Origin: Jejudonia soesokkakensis
GTDB lineage: Bacteria; Bacteroidota; Bacteroidia; Flavobacteriales; Flavobacteriaceae
Direction: 5' to 3'
DNA length: 64,000 nucleotides
Assembly: GCF_042664795.1 (NCBI RefSeq)
Contig: NZ_JBHTBN010000005.1
Coordinates: 62,001-126,000 of the forward strand
Within the stretch, counting starts at the first letter, position 1. Every line of letters begins with the position of its first letter. Position numbers and translations under genes: made by a program. Under the pieces are notes generated by a model. The model saw only the letters and a list, made by a program, of their open reading frames with translations. It was not told the DNA's origin and made no database searches. Of the stretch, positions 24,938 through 34,923 are shown piece by piece.

Positions 24938-26178
24938 TGTTAAAACGAATCTTAGTATCAATTTTTATACTCGTAGCGAGTATTTCTGTAGCTCAGGAAG
25001 GAACAACTTCCCCTTACTCATTCTTCGGAATAGGAACTTTAAAATTTAAAGGAACTGCAGAAAATAGAGCAATGGGTGGTATAAGTGTGTTTTCAGATAG
25101 TATACACCTCAATATACAGAATCCGGCAGGTGTTGCAAATTTGCGACTTGTAAATTATGCAGTAGGGGCTAGTCATAAAAGAATTAGCCAAAAGACAACC
25201 GACGAGCAGCAAAATGCACAAACTACATCTTTAGATTATCTTGCTATTGGAATTCCCATGGGAAAATTTGGAGCTAGTTTTGGTTTAATACCATACACCG
25301 CTGTTGGATATGGAATAAGTGTTCGAGAGGAAGACTTTGTTTCAGTCTATGAAGGAGATGGCGGTTTAAACAGAGCTTTTTTAACATTAGCTTATACCAT
25401 TTATCCAGGTTTGAATGTTGGAGCCGATGTTAATTATAATTTTGGAAATATTGAAAATACTGCCACCACAAGACAAGAAGGTGTACAGTTAGGAACCAGA
25501 GAATTTAATCGTTCAGATTTATTAGGATTTAGCTTTAATCTTGGAGCACAGTATAAAACAATGGTAACTAATGACCTAGAACTTTCTACATCAATTAGTT
25601 ATACTCCTGAAACTGATTTTGTTTCAGAAAACTCAAGGACTCTTTCTACTTTCTTCTTAACAAACAGTGGCTTAGTTTCAACAGTTGATAGCAGAGATGT
25701 GGAAGTGGATGATACTGACTTTACTTTTCCTTCTCAGTACACCATAGGAGCCGGAATCGGAAAACCTAAAAATTGGTTTTTAGGACTGGAATATACTGAT
25801 CAAAAAACAAGCAACTTTACCAATAGAACATTTGATATTGATAATGTTGAGTTTACAGATGCTTCTAAAATTAGAGTTGGAGGTTTTTATATACCTAACT
25901 ATAATGCAGTAGGTAGTTACGCCAAACGTATTGTATATAGGGCTGGAGCTCGTTTTGAAGAAACGGGGATAAATATTAATGGAGAAGATATTAATGAGTT
26001 TGGCATATCTTTTGGAGTAGGACTACCTGTAGGACGAATATTCTCAAATATTAACCTTGGTTTTGAAGTTGGAAGAAGAGGAACGACAAGCTCAGGACTA
26101 GTACAAGAGAATTTCTTCAACACATTTTTAAGTCTGTCTTTAAATGATAGATGGTTTGATAAAAGATATTATGATTAA
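24937..26178 (+). CDS. Outer-membrane beta-barrel protein (OmpP1/FadL-like)
   Basis: The 413-residue protein has a signal peptide (about 1-19, ending SVAQ), an N-terminal motif SPYSFFGIGTLKF and RAMGGI, and many strands ending in LSLNDRWF. This is the pattern of the FadL/PorV-like membrane proteins placed after coaX in Flavobacteriaceae. Channel or envelope assembly roles are inferred, and the substrate is unknown. It overlaps coaX by one base and ends 19 bases before the next real start. Confidence 0.75.
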   Translation: MLKRILVSIFILVASISVAQEGTTSPYSFFGIGTLKFKGTAENRAMGGISVFSDSIHLNIQNPAGVANLRLVNYAVGASHKRISQKTTDEQQNAQTTSLDYLAIGIPMGKFGASFGLIPYTAVGYGISVREEDFVSVYEGDGGLNRAFLTLAYTIYPGLNVGADVNYNFGNIENTATTRQEGVQLGTREFNRSDLLGFSFNLGAQYKTMVTNDLELSTSISYTPETDFVSENSRTLSTFFLTNSGLVSTVDSRDVEVDDTDFTFPSQYTIGAGIGKPKNWFLGLEYTDQKTSNFTNRTFDIDNVEFTDASKIRVGGFYIPNYNAVGSYAKRIVYRAGARFEETGININGEDINEFGISFGVGLPVGRIFSNINLGFEVGRRGTTSSGLVQENFFNTFLSLSLNDRWFDKRYYD

Positions 26179-26197
26179 TACAATAAACACTACCACA

Positions 26198-27556
26198 ATG
26201 AAAACAACAAAAATTTTAATCGTAGCACTGGTTTTTTTAGCATTCGGTTTCAATGCTAATGCTCAAATGGATGATTGTAACGCAACAGTGTCATTATTTG
26301 CTGCTCCAGCGCAGGCTAAAAATTATAATGAAGCACTAAAAAATTATGATAAGGTAATTAAAGAATGTCCAGGCGAAAGTCTTGCTACCTATCAATTGGC
26401 CGAAAGAATGTTTAAGCATTTTATTAATGAAGGTGACAACTCTAAAGTAGCAGATCTAATTAAAGTATATGAATTAAGACTACAATATTTTCCAGAAAAA
26501 ACAAAAGAAGGAGATGTATTAGGTGATATTGCTCAGCTTAGATATGATAATAAGATGGGTACTACTAAAGAGTTATATGATGCTTTTGCTAAAGCCGAAA
26601 GAATAGATCCAGATAATTTTACAAGTCCCAAAAGTATTTTAACGTACTTCAATTTAGGAACTGAATTACAAGATTCAGGAGCTATGGACCTTCAAGAACT
26701 TTTTGAGCTTTATGATGCGCTAACCGAAAAGATTGAAGGAAAAGAAAATGATATGGCAAAAATTCTTGCTCCCCTAATGGAAATGCAGGAAAATGGTGAA
26801 GCGCTTAGTGAGAAGGATAAAAAGCGAGTTGCTGCTGCGGAAAGTAATATTGAGAACTACGGAAAAGTTAAAAGTAGCCTTAATGGTCTTCTAGGACAAA
26901 GAGCAGATTGTGATAATTTAATCCCTTTATATCAAGGACAGTTTGAAGATAAGAAAGACGATGTGAACTGGTTAAAAACATCTGCTGGGAAATTAAGTGG
27001 AAAAGATTGTGACACTCCTTTGTTTTTTCAAATGGTACAGCAATTGCACAAATTGCAACCTTCTGCAAAGTCAGCATACTATTTAGGTAGATTAGCAGAC
27101 AAAGACGGTAATGCAAGTAAAGCCTTAGAGTATTATAACCAAGCTGCAGATCTTGAAACCAATAATAATGATAAAGCAAAAATCTACTATAGCATCGCAG
27201 AAAACTTCCGTAAAAAAGGAAGTTATGGACAGGCTAGAAGTTATTACAATAAAATGGTAGACGTAAAACCATCTGCAGGAATTGCTTATTACAAGATTGC
27301 ACAAATGATTGGTAGTAGTGCAAACAGTTGTGGAAGTACTCCGTTTGAGAAAAGAGCGGTAAACTGGAAAGCTGCAGAATATGCAGATAGAGCTGCAAGG
27401 GTAGATCCATCAATCGCTGGAGATGCTAGATCGGCTGCCAGTAGCTACAGGCAAAGAGCTCCTTCTAAAGGTGATATCTTTAATAGTGGTAAAGCGGGTA
27501 CAACAGTTACTTTTAACTGTTGGGTAGGTGGAAGCGTTAGGGTTCCTAACCTATAA
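26198..27556 (+). CDS. Exported tetratricopeptide-repeat protein
   Basis: The start at 26198 (MKTTKILIV) yields a signal peptide ending ANAQ; an earlier ATG at 26144 would overlap the previous gene. The 452-residue chain has helical repeats across most of its length, including TPR units with YYNKMVDVKPS near the C-terminus. A C-terminal strand-like tail follows (TVTFNCWVGGSVRVPNL). It is probably a periplasmic scaffold. It lies between an outer-membrane protein gene and lptC, so an envelope assembly role is plausible. Confidence 0.8.
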   Translation: MKTTKILIVALVFLAFGFNANAQMDDCNATVSLFAAPAQAKNYNEALKNYDKVIKECPGESLATYQLAERMFKHFINEGDNSKVADLIKVYELRLQYFPEKTKEGDVLGDIAQLRYDNKMGTTKELYDAFAKAERIDPDNFTSPKSILTYFNLGTELQDSGAMDLQELFELYDALTEKIEGKENDMAKILAPLMEMQENGEALSEKDKKRVAAAESNIENYGKVKSSLNGLLGQRADCDNLIPLYQGQFEDKKDDVNWLKTSAGKLSGKDCDTPLFFQMVQQLHKLQPSAKSAYYLGRLADKDGNASKALEYYNQAADLETNNNDKAKIYYSIAENFRKKGSYGQARSYYNKMVDVKPSAGIAYYKIAQMIGSSANSCGSTPFEKRAVNWKAAEYADRAARVDPSIAGDARSAASSYRQRAPSKGDIFNSGKAGTTVTFNCWVGGSVRVPNL

Positions 27557-27558
27557 GG

Positions 27559-28128
27559 ATGCAATTCCAAAAACATATTTATAAAAGCGTGATGGCAGCA
27601 TTAGTTGCCCTCACGCTTTTTGCATGTGAAGGAAATAAAAAAAATGTGCAGCGCCTCAATCTTACAGATAATGCTCCTGTAACAGAAGGTAAAGGGGTTA
27701 ATTTTAAGTATACAGATTCGGGTCGCGTCGTATACAATGTGCTTGCCAGTAAGTTCTTAGATTATTCTAATTTTGAATTTGGATATGAAGAATTTCCAAA
27801 CGGAATTGAAGTTAATTTTTATGACGACGATAACGAAAAAAATACGGTAGTTGCAGATTATGCCATCAATTTTACCGAAACAGATATTGTAGATTTAAGA
27901 GGTAACGTCGTTTTAACCACGAGTGATAGTATGGTTTTAAAGGCGCAACAGCTGTACTGGGACAAAGGAAATAGCTGGGTTTTTACAGACCAGCCCTACC
28001 AGATTAAAAGAAACGGAAACGAAAATAACGGAGCTATGTTTGATTCCAATCAGGATTTCACATATTTTCTATCACGTGATAATCGCGGGACACAAATAAT
28101 AGATGCCAAAGACAAAGACAAACTCTAA
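27559..28128 (+). CDS. lptC: LPS export protein LptC
   Basis: The 189-residue protein has one N-terminal membrane/lipoprotein-type segment (ALVALTLFACEG) and a beta-jellyroll LptC domain with DYAINFTETDIVDLRGNV, typical of the LptA/C family. LptC bridges the LptBFG transporter and the periplasmic bridge that carries lipopolysaccharide. It follows the TPR gene by 2 bases and overlaps the next small gene by one base. Confidence 0.88.
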   Translation: MQFQKHIYKSVMAALVALTLFACEGNKKNVQRLNLTDNAPVTEGKGVNFKYTDSGRVVYNVLASKFLDYSNFEFGYEEFPNGIEVNFYDDDNEKNTVVADYAINFTETDIVDLRGNVVLTTSDSMVLKAQQLYWDKGNSWVFTDQPYQIKRNGNENNGAMFDSNQDFTYFLSRDNRGTQIIDAKDKDKL

Positions 28129-28328
28129 TGGGAAATAAAATTTATCGGCTTTTTGAATACGCTTATATCGCTATGGCGATCTTTTCAGCCTATCTGGTAT
28201 TCGAAAACTGGACAGAAAACAGAAATCGCGCCTATTTATTTGCGTTCTTTACAGTTCTTGCTATTTTTATGTTTTTCTTTAAAAGAAAATTCAGAAAAAA
28301 AATAGAAGAGCGTAACGATAATCGTTAA
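28128..28328 (+). CDS. Small membrane protein, unknown
   Basis: The 66-residue protein has two hydrophobic stretches (about 11-25 and 33-50) and a very basic C-terminus (KRKFRKKIEERNDNR). The start overlaps the lptC stop (TAATG), so it is translationally coupled. Small membrane proteins in this position after lptC are common in the family. No function is known. Confidence 0.75.
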   Translation: MGNKIYRLFEYAYIAMAIFSAYLVFENWTENRNRAYLFAFFTVLAIFMFFFKRKFRKKIEERNDNR

Positions 28329-28385
28329 CTTTTTGATTTAATTATAATATTATAATCACGTAGCGAACTAGCGTTACTAGAACAC

Positions 28386-29639
28386 TTGGACTACACCATA
28401 CTTATTATAATATGCAGTTTAATCCTATCCGCATTCTTTTCGGGGATGGAAATTGCATACGTTTCTTCAAATAAAATTCATATTGAAATTGAGAAGAAAC
28501 AAAATAATTTCTTAGCAAAAGTACTACAGCGAATTACGAAGCGTCCCTCAAAATTTATAGCGACCATGCTGGTAGGCAATAATATTGCATTAGTAGTGTA
28601 TGGTTTTTTTATGGGAGAATTATTGATGCGTTATATTTATGTCGATGGTTTCCTAGGCGTATTGATCCAAACAGTTATATCGACCATTATCATTTTATTG
28701 ACAGCAGAATTTTTACCGAAAGTTTTTTTTCAGATTTATGCTAACAGCTTAGTAAAAATCTTTGCGGTGCCTGCGTACTTTTTCTACCTTTTATTCTCTT
28801 TGATTTCTGAATTTATTATTTGGATTTCAGATTTGGTGCTAAAATTATTATTTAAAACCGAAGGGGATATCGTGCAATTGAGTTTCAGTAAAATTGAACT
28901 GGGTAATTATATTTCGGAGCAAATGGAAACTGCCGAAACTTCTGAAGATCTCGATACTGAAATTCAGATTTTTCAAAATGCATTAGATTTTTCCGAAGTT
29001 AAAAGTAGAGAAGTTATGATTCCTCGAACGGAAGTAATAGGGGTCGATATTAGTACTACGCCAAAAGAGCTTACAAAACTGTTTATTGAAACAGGTCTGT
29101 CAAAAATCTTGGTGTTTAAAGAAAACATTGATGATATTTTAGGGTACGTACACTCTTTCGAATTGTTTAAGCAGCCTTCTACCTTAAAAAAAGTGTTGAT
29201 GCCTGTTGTATTTGTGCCTGAAACTATGCTAGTAAAAGACGTGCTAAATATTCTTATAAAAAAACGCAAAAGTATGGCCGTGGTAATTGATGAGTATGGA
29301 GGCACTTCTGGAATTATGACTGTTGAAGATATTATAGAAGAATTGTTTGGAGAGATAGAAGATGAACATGATTCTGTTGCTTTAATAGAAGAAATTATAG
29401 CGGACGACCATTATAAATTTTCTGCACGGCTGGAGGTTGATTATATCAATGAGATGTATAAATTAAACCTTCCGGAAAGTGAGAACTATGAAACATTAGG
29501 AGGGTTTATTGTTAATTTTACCGAGGGTATTCCGCAGCAGAATGAAACCGTTGATATAGAGGGGTACACTTTTAAAATCCTGGAAGTCTCAAATACAAAA
29601 ATTGAATTGGTAGAGGCAAAAAGAATCACTGAAGAATAG
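28386..29639 (+). CDS. CNNM/CorC-type hemolysin family protein with CBS domains
   Basis: The 417-residue protein starts at TTG (28386). No in-frame ATG lies upstream before a stop, and the next ATG would remove the first helix. It has a DUF21 membrane domain of about four helices (1-150), a CBS pair (near 205-325) and a C-terminal CorC_HlyC domain (about 335-415). Such proteins are linked to magnesium or cobalt export and, in gliding Bacteroidota, resemble GldE. It lies before the PpiD-like gene in the usual order. Confidence 0.88.
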   Translation: MDYTILIIICSLILSAFFSGMEIAYVSSNKIHIEIEKKQNNFLAKVLQRITKRPSKFIATMLVGNNIALVVYGFFMGELLMRYIYVDGFLGVLIQTVISTIIILLTAEFLPKVFFQIYANSLVKIFAVPAYFFYLLFSLISEFIIWISDLVLKLLFKTEGDIVQLSFSKIELGNYISEQMETAETSEDLDTEIQIFQNALDFSEVKSREVMIPRTEVIGVDISTTPKELTKLFIETGLSKILVFKENIDDILGYVHSFELFKQPSTLKKVLMPVVFVPETMLVKDVLNILIKKRKSMAVVIDEYGGTSGIMTVEDIIEELFGEIEDEHDSVALIEEIIADDHYKFSARLEVDYINEMYKLNLPESENYETLGGFIVNFTEGIPQQNETVDIEGYTFKILEVSNTKIELVEAKRITEE

Positions 29640-29750
29640 TTTTTGCCGATTTCAAAAATATTTTTACTGCTCTGCTTTCATTACTGTTGAGAAAATGGTA
29701 TTTTCGCCCACTGAATTAAAGAAAAATAACACCTGAAATTCTAAAGCAGA

Positions 29751-29758
29751 TAACTTTG
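29751..29758 (+). promoter_or_regulatory. Bacteroidota -7 box for the PpiD-like gene
   Basis: TAACTTTG matches TAnnTTTG, 72 bases before the ATG at 29831, and gives that gene a leader of about 65 bases. Confidence 0.55.
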
Positions 29759-29830
29759 CAGGAATTTTAATAAAGACAATCTCTTCGTTCGCAATGCGTT
29801 ACGAATTATAAGAACCTATTTGATAGAAAG

Positions 29831-31927
29831 ATGGCAGTTTTAAACAAAATTAGACAAAGATCAGTATTCCTTATCATCATTATCGCGTTAGCGCTATTCT
29901 CTTTTGTATTAGCAGATGTGATACGTAATGGAGGTTTCTCTTCAAGCAAGTCACAAACTACAGTGGCTACAGTGAATGGAAAAGACATTCCCCGACAGGA
30001 ATTTGCAGAAAAAGTGGACGCATACCAAAGACAGGTAGGACCCAATGTTTCTTCGACTCAAGCGATGAATACCGTTTGGGAGCAACAGTTGCGTACTACT
30101 TTATTGAGTGAGCAGTATGAAGCTTTAGGACTTACTGTTGAAAATGATGAGCTTAATGATGCATTGAACTTAGGATTGGCAGATAACCCTACATTTCAAG
30201 ATGAAAATGGTTTTTACAGCGAAGCTAAACTTCAGGAATATGTGGCGAGTATTAAGAGTAACCCAACTTTATATTCACAATGGACAACTTACATCAATGA
30301 TATTAAAAATGGAATTCTTGAGACCAAATATATGAATATGGTCAAGGGAGGTCTTGTATCTACCTTAGCAGAAGGGGAACAACAATACCGCTTCGAAAAT
30401 GATAAAATTAATATCGAGTATGTTTATATGCCGTATGCTTCTGTTACAGATGATGAGGTACCAGTAACAGATGCAGAGATTCAAAAATATATAAAAGATC
30501 ATCCAAAGGAGTTTGAGGTAGACTCTCAAGTAGATATCCAATATGTTTCTTTTTCTGAAGCACCTTCAGAAGAAGATATTACAGAGGCAGAAAATAATCT
30601 GGCAGCACTTTTAGCGCCTTCAAAAAATGAATTTGGAGAAGATGTTCCTGCTTTCAGTAGTGTAGAAAATAATGAAGAATATGTCAATGCAAATTCAGAT
30701 CAACAGTATGTTGACAGATGGACATACACTAAAAACCTTACAGCGCCTTTAAAAGACACAATTTCAGGAATGAATTCTGGAGATATCTATGGACCTTATA
30801 AGGTTGATAACACCTACCGACTTTCAAAAGTTGTAGCCACTCGCCAATTACCAGATTCTGTAAAATCAAGACATATTCTTATTCCTGTTGGATTAAACCC
30901 AACAGATAGTATTTCAAGAACAGATGCGCAGGCTAAGAAAACTGCAGATAGTATTCTTGCTATTGTAAAAAGAAATAATTCTAAGTTCCCTGAGTTGGTG
31001 ACTGCAATGTCTTCAGATAAAGGAAGTGTAGAAAACGGAGGGCGTTATGACTGGTATACTTACAATACTATGGTAGCACCTTTTAGAGATTTTACTTTTG
31101 AGGGCAAAACAGGAGATATAGGGATTGCAAAAACACAATTTGGATATCATATTATAGAAATTGAAGGTCAGAAGAACCAACAACGAGTAGCTAAAATTGC
31201 TACGATCGTTAAAGAAGTGGAGGCATCTGAGGCAACGTTGAATGAAACGTTTTCTAAGGCTGCCAACTTTGAAGTGGCTGCAAAGAAAAATTGGGATGAT
31301 GCGCTTGCTTCTCAAGACCTACAGGCAAAACCTGTAAATAAAATTGGCGAATTGGATGCGAACATTCCAGGTATTGGACAAAACAGGCGTATCGTAAACT
31401 GGGCTTTTGATGAAGATACAGAAGTAGGAGATGTGACAAAAGAAAAGACAGATACTGGGTATGTAGTCGTTCAGCTTACGCGAAAAAGTGAAAAAGGCTT
31501 GATGAGTGTTGCAGATGCTTCGGCAAAAGTAACCCCTATTTTACGAGACAAAAAGAAAGCAGAGATTTTACGTAACAAAGCTACAGGTACTACACTTCAA
31601 GAAGTGGCTACTAGTGTAGGTGTGTCTGTGCAAAATGCAACGGCACTTACTATGGCAGCCCCTACAATTCCAGGAGCTGGAACAGAACCAGCGGTTGTTG
31701 GTGCAGCGTTTGGAACTGAAGAAGGACAGGAAACAGGATACATAAATGGTAAGAAAGGTGTATATAAAGTACGTGTCTTAAAAAAGACTCCAGCGCCAGA
31801 ATTACAAAACTATGCGTCCTTTGCAAAAGAGGCGAATGATGCTGTCATCCCTCAGATGAATAACAATGTATACCAAGCATTAAAAAAGTCGGCTAAAATT
31901 GAAGATAATAGAGCTACCTTCTATTAA
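29831..31927 (+). CDS. PpiD-like peptidylprolyl isomerase / periplasmic foldase
   Basis: The 698-residue protein has a single membrane anchor (about 12-29), a SurA_N-type chaperone region (about 45-220), and a parvulin rotamase domain around 340-450 that includes SRHILIP and FGYHIIEIEG. A second, more degenerate half follows, resembling a further parvulin-like domain. It assists folding of outer-membrane proteins in the periplasm. It follows the HlyC-type gene and precedes a terminator. Confidence 0.9.
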   Translation: MAVLNKIRQRSVFLIIIIALALFSFVLADVIRNGGFSSSKSQTTVATVNGKDIPRQEFAEKVDAYQRQVGPNVSSTQAMNTVWEQQLRTTLLSEQYEALGLTVENDELNDALNLGLADNPTFQDENGFYSEAKLQEYVASIKSNPTLYSQWTTYINDIKNGILETKYMNMVKGGLVSTLAEGEQQYRFENDKINIEYVYMPYASVTDDEVPVTDAEIQKYIKDHPKEFEVDSQVDIQYVSFSEAPSEEDITEAENNLAALLAPSKNEFGEDVPAFSSVENNEEYVNANSDQQYVDRWTYTKNLTAPLKDTISGMNSGDIYGPYKVDNTYRLSKVVATRQLPDSVKSRHILIPVGLNPTDSISRTDAQAKKTADSILAIVKRNNSKFPELVTAMSSDKGSVENGGRYDWYTYNTMVAPFRDFTFEGKTGDIGIAKTQFGYHIIEIEGQKNQQRVAKIATIVKEVEASEATLNETFSKAANFEVAAKKNWDDALASQDLQAKPVNKIGELDANIPGIGQNRRIVNWAFDEDTEVGDVTKEKTDTGYVVVQLTRKSEKGLMSVADASAKVTPILRDKKKAEILRNKATGTTLQEVATSVGVSVQNATALTMAAPTIPGAGTEPAVVGAAFGTEEGQETGYINGKKGVYKVRVLKKTPAPELQNYASFAKEANDAVIPQMNNNVYQALKKSAKIEDNRATFY

Positions 31928-31947
31928 TCTTTATTCAAATTCTATAG

Positions 31948-31978
31948 AAGGCCTTTGTTGAAAAACAAGGGCTTTTTT
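31948..31978 (+). terminator. Intrinsic terminator after the PpiD-like gene
   Basis: The stem GCCTTTGTT (31951-31959) pairs with AACAAGGGC (31964-31972) with one G-U pair and a GAAA loop. The stem extends slightly into the T tract at 31973-31978. Confidence 0.85.
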
Positions 31979-32026
31979 AATTTACAATGTGTAGTTTTAT
32001 AGCAGTACTAAAAGAATTTAACGATC

Positions 32027-32488
32027 ATGCAACCCGATAATTTTACGACTACGTTCTTCGGAATAGGGATCATAAACGGAAAAACTCCCGAAAATCTGGG
32101 AGTATTGTGGCGTACTGCCCAAAACATGGGAGCAAGTTATATTTTTACTATAGGGAAACGATATGCGAATCAGGCAAGTGACACACATAATGCGGTTAAA
32201 TCAATGCCGTACTTTCATTATAAAACCTTTGCAGATTTCTTTAAAAATTTACCTAAAGGTGTTCGTATCGTGGGAATTGAAAAAACCGAAACTGCTCAGA
32301 ATTTGGAAGACTTTCAGCATCCCAAACGATGTGTGTATTTATTAGGAGCCGAAGATCACGGCTTGACCAAAGAGGCAATCGAAAAGTCACATTTTCTGGT
32401 TCAGTTTCCATCAGAATTTAGTCTTAATGTGGCTGTTGCGGGTAGTATTGTTCTTTACGATCGTAGTCGCAACAAACCCATGCAATAA
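32027..32488 (+). CDS. TrmH/SpoU-family RNA methyltransferase
   Basis: The 153-residue protein is a compact SPOUT methyltransferase with NPENLG-like KTPENLGVLWRT at 19-30. The knot region has LGAEDHGL (around 105-112) and a final SLNVAVAGSIVLYD (near 130-143), which together form the SAM-binding knot. It methylates a ribose of tRNA or rRNA, but the target is not defined. It has no N-terminal substrate domain, unlike RlmB at 61751. Confidence 0.88.
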   Translation: MQPDNFTTTFFGIGIINGKTPENLGVLWRTAQNMGASYIFTIGKRYANQASDTHNAVKSMPYFHYKTFADFFKNLPKGVRIVGIEKTETAQNLEDFQHPKRCVYLLGAEDHGLTKEAIEKSHFLVQFPSEFSLNVAVAGSIVLYDRSRNKPMQ

Positions 32489-32550
32489 CGAAGACATTCT
32501 TTAAAAATAAATCATTTTTTCTATAGCTTACGACTTTCAGCAATTCGCTG

Positions 32551-32558
32551 TACCTTTG
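32551..32558 (+). promoter_or_regulatory. Bacteroidota -7 box abutting the era start
   Basis: TACCTTTG ends 4 bases before the ATG at 32563, so transcription would start at or very near the start codon. Confidence 0.65.
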
Positions 32559-32562
32559 TCTT

Positions 32563-33456
32563 ATGGAGAAAACTATTCATAAAGCAGGATTTGTAAATAT
32601 TATTGGAAACCCCAATGTAGGTAAGAGTACTTTGATGAATGCATTTGTTGGAGAACGCCTTTCAATCATTACCAGTAAGGCGCAAACTACTCGACACCGT
32701 ATTTTAGGAATTGTTAATGGAGATGATTTTCAGGTGATCTTAAGCGATACTCCAGGAATTATAAAACCCGCTTATCAGCTTCAAGAAAGTATGATGGATT
32801 TTGTAAAATCTGCTTTTGAAGATGCCGATGTGTTATTGTATTTGGTTGAGTTAGGAGAGAAAGATCTTAAAGATGAAGCTTTTTTTAATAAGATAAAAAA
32901 TGCTAAAATCCCTGTTTTATTATTACTGAATAAAATAGATAAAGGAAATGAAACCATGCTTGCTGAAGCTTTAGCGTTGTGGAAAGAAAAAGTACCCAAT
33001 GCCGAAATATTTGCTATTTCAGCTTTGGAAAATTTTGGGGTTTCAGAAGTATTTAATAGAATATTAGAATTACTTCCTGAAAGTCCAGCATTCTATCCTA
33101 AAGATCAATTAACTGACAAGCCTGAACGGTTTTTTGTTAATGAAACCATTCGTGAAAAAATCTTGATGCATTACAAGAAAGAGATTCCGTATGCCGTTGA
33201 AATTGACACCGAAGAATTTTTTGAAGAAGAAAATATCATTCGGATGCGAAGTATCATCATGGTAGAACGCGAAACACAAAAGGGAATCATTATAGGGCAT
33301 AAAGGAGCGCCATTAAAACGTGTTGGAATGGAAGCGCGTAAAGACTTGGAAAAGTTCTTCGGAAAACAAGTGCATTTAGAATTATATGTCAAAGTGAATA
33401 AAAACTGGCGTAGTAATGAAAAGCAATTGAAAAGGTTTGGATATCATAATAAATAG
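32563..33456 (+). CDS. era: GTPase Era
   Basis: The 297-residue protein has the G1 loop GNPNVGKST (16-24), DTPG (64-67) and NKID (around 124-127), followed by a C-terminal KH domain with GHKGAPLKRVG. Era binds 16S rRNA and helps 30S ribosome maturation. The length is normal. Its promoter box almost touches the start codon. It is followed by der, as in many Flavobacteriaceae. Confidence 0.97.
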   Translation: MEKTIHKAGFVNIIGNPNVGKSTLMNAFVGERLSIITSKAQTTRHRILGIVNGDDFQVILSDTPGIIKPAYQLQESMMDFVKSAFEDADVLLYLVELGEKDLKDEAFFNKIKNAKIPVLLLLNKIDKGNETMLAEALALWKEKVPNAEIFAISALENFGVSEVFNRILELLPESPAFYPKDQLTDKPERFFVNETIREKILMHYKKEIPYAVEIDTEEFFEEENIIRMRSIIMVERETQKGIIIGHKGAPLKRVGMEARKDLEKFFGKQVHLELYVKVNKNWRSNEKQLKRFGYHNK

Positions 33457-33524
33457 TTTGGTGGTTGCCCTTAAGATATGATGTATTAATTTGCAAACTA
33501 CGACTGCGAATGAAAACTAACAAC

Positions 33525-33532
33525 TACCTTTG
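33525..33532 (+). promoter_or_regulatory. Bacteroidota -7 box for der
   Basis: TACCTTTG lies 23 bases before the ATG at 33556, in normal leader position, separate from era. Confidence 0.6.
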
Positions 33533-33555
33533 CAGCCGCAAATAAATTAAAGAAT

Positions 33556-34857
33556 ATGAGCATTGTAGCTATTGTAGGTCGTCCCAATGTTGGAAAATCT
33601 ACCTTGTTTAATAGAATGATACAGCGACGCGAAGCTATTGTTGATTCGGTAAGTGGAGTAACGCGAGACCGTCATTACGGCAAAAGCGACTGGAACGGAA
33701 AGGAATTTTCTCTTATAGATACTGGTGGGTATGTAAAAGGAAGTGATGATATTTTTGAAGCAGAAATAGACAAACAGGTTGAGCTGGCAATTGGTGAAGC
33801 AGATGCCATCATTTTTATGGTTGATGTTGAAAGTGGAGTTACTGGAATGGATGAAGAAGTAGCACAATTGTTACGAAAGTCCCGAAAACCCTTTTTTCTT
33901 GCTGTAAATAAAGTAGATAGTGCTAATAGAGAAAATGACGCCGTGGAGTTTTATTCTTTGGGAGTCGATAAATACTATACACTTTCCAGTATAAATGGAA
34001 GTGGTACAGGAGATCTGCTTGATGATCTTGTAAAGTCATTGCCCGAAGAAGAAGAACGGGAAGAGGAAGAAGTGCCTCGTTTTGCTGTGGTAGGGCGTCC
34101 TAACGCAGGGAAATCATCCTTTATTAACGCCCTTATTGGAGAAGACAGGTATATTGTAACCGATATTGCAGGAACTACTAGAGATAGTATCGATACCCGC
34201 TATAACCGCTTTGGATTTGAATTTAATTTGGTAGATACGGCTGGAATTAGAAAGAAAAGCAAAGTAAAAGAAAATCTTGAATTTTACTCTGTCATGCGAA
34301 GTGTTCGTGCGATCGAGCATTGTGATGTTATCCTATTGGTTTTTGATGCAACTAGAGGTTTTGACGGACAAGTGCAAAATATTTTTTGGTTGGCTGAAAG
34401 AAATAATAAAGGTGTGGTAATTCTAGCCAACAAATGGGATTTGGTAGAAAAGGATAACCAAACAGTAAAAGACTTTGAGAAATATATCCGGAAACAAATT
34501 GAACCTTATACAGATGTCCCTATCATCTTTATTTCTACCATAACCAAGCAGCGTATTTACAAAGCCATAGAAACAGCTGTAGAGGTTTATAAAAACCGTA
34601 CAAAGCGAATTAAAACAAGTGTCTTAAATGAGACTATGCTCCCGATTATGGAAGCGTATCCGCCGCCGCAACACAAAGGAAAATATGTAAAGGTTAAGTT
34701 CTGTACACAATTGCCCACTCCGTATCCAAGCTTTGCTTTTTTTGCAAATTTACCACAATATGTAAAGGAGCCTTATAAGCGCTTCCTTGAAAATAAACTT
34801 CGTGATAATTTTGATTTTACGGGCGTCCCAATTACAGTTTATATGCGTAAGAAGTAG
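33556..34857 (+). CDS. der: GTPase Der (EngA)
   Basis: The 433-residue protein has two tandem GTPase domains, with GRPNVGKST (8-16) and GRPNAGKSS (about 181-189) as G1 loops, DTGG and DTAG switches, and a C-terminal KH-like domain. Der acts in 50S ribosome assembly. The two-domain layout and length match the family. It is independently promoted from 33525. Confidence 0.97.
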   Translation: MSIVAIVGRPNVGKSTLFNRMIQRREAIVDSVSGVTRDRHYGKSDWNGKEFSLIDTGGYVKGSDDIFEAEIDKQVELAIGEADAIIFMVDVESGVTGMDEEVAQLLRKSRKPFFLAVNKVDSANRENDAVEFYSLGVDKYYTLSSINGSGTGDLLDDLVKSLPEEEEREEEEVPRFAVVGRPNAGKSSFINALIGEDRYIVTDIAGTTRDSIDTRYNRFGFEFNLVDTAGIRKKSKVKENLEFYSVMRSVRAIEHCDVILLVFDATRGFDGQVQNIFWLAERNNKGVVILANKWDLVEKDNQTVKDFEKYIRKQIEPYTDVPIIFISTITKQRIYKAIETAVEVYKNRTKRIKTSVLNETMLPIMEAYPPPQHKGKYVKVKFCTQLPTPYPSFAFFANLPQYVKEPYKRFLENKLRDNFDFTGVPITVYMRKK

Positions 34858-34923
34858 AAACTTATTTTTACAACAACTTTAATTTGAGTAAATTAATCAT
34901 TCACATTGAAGCAATTTAAATTT

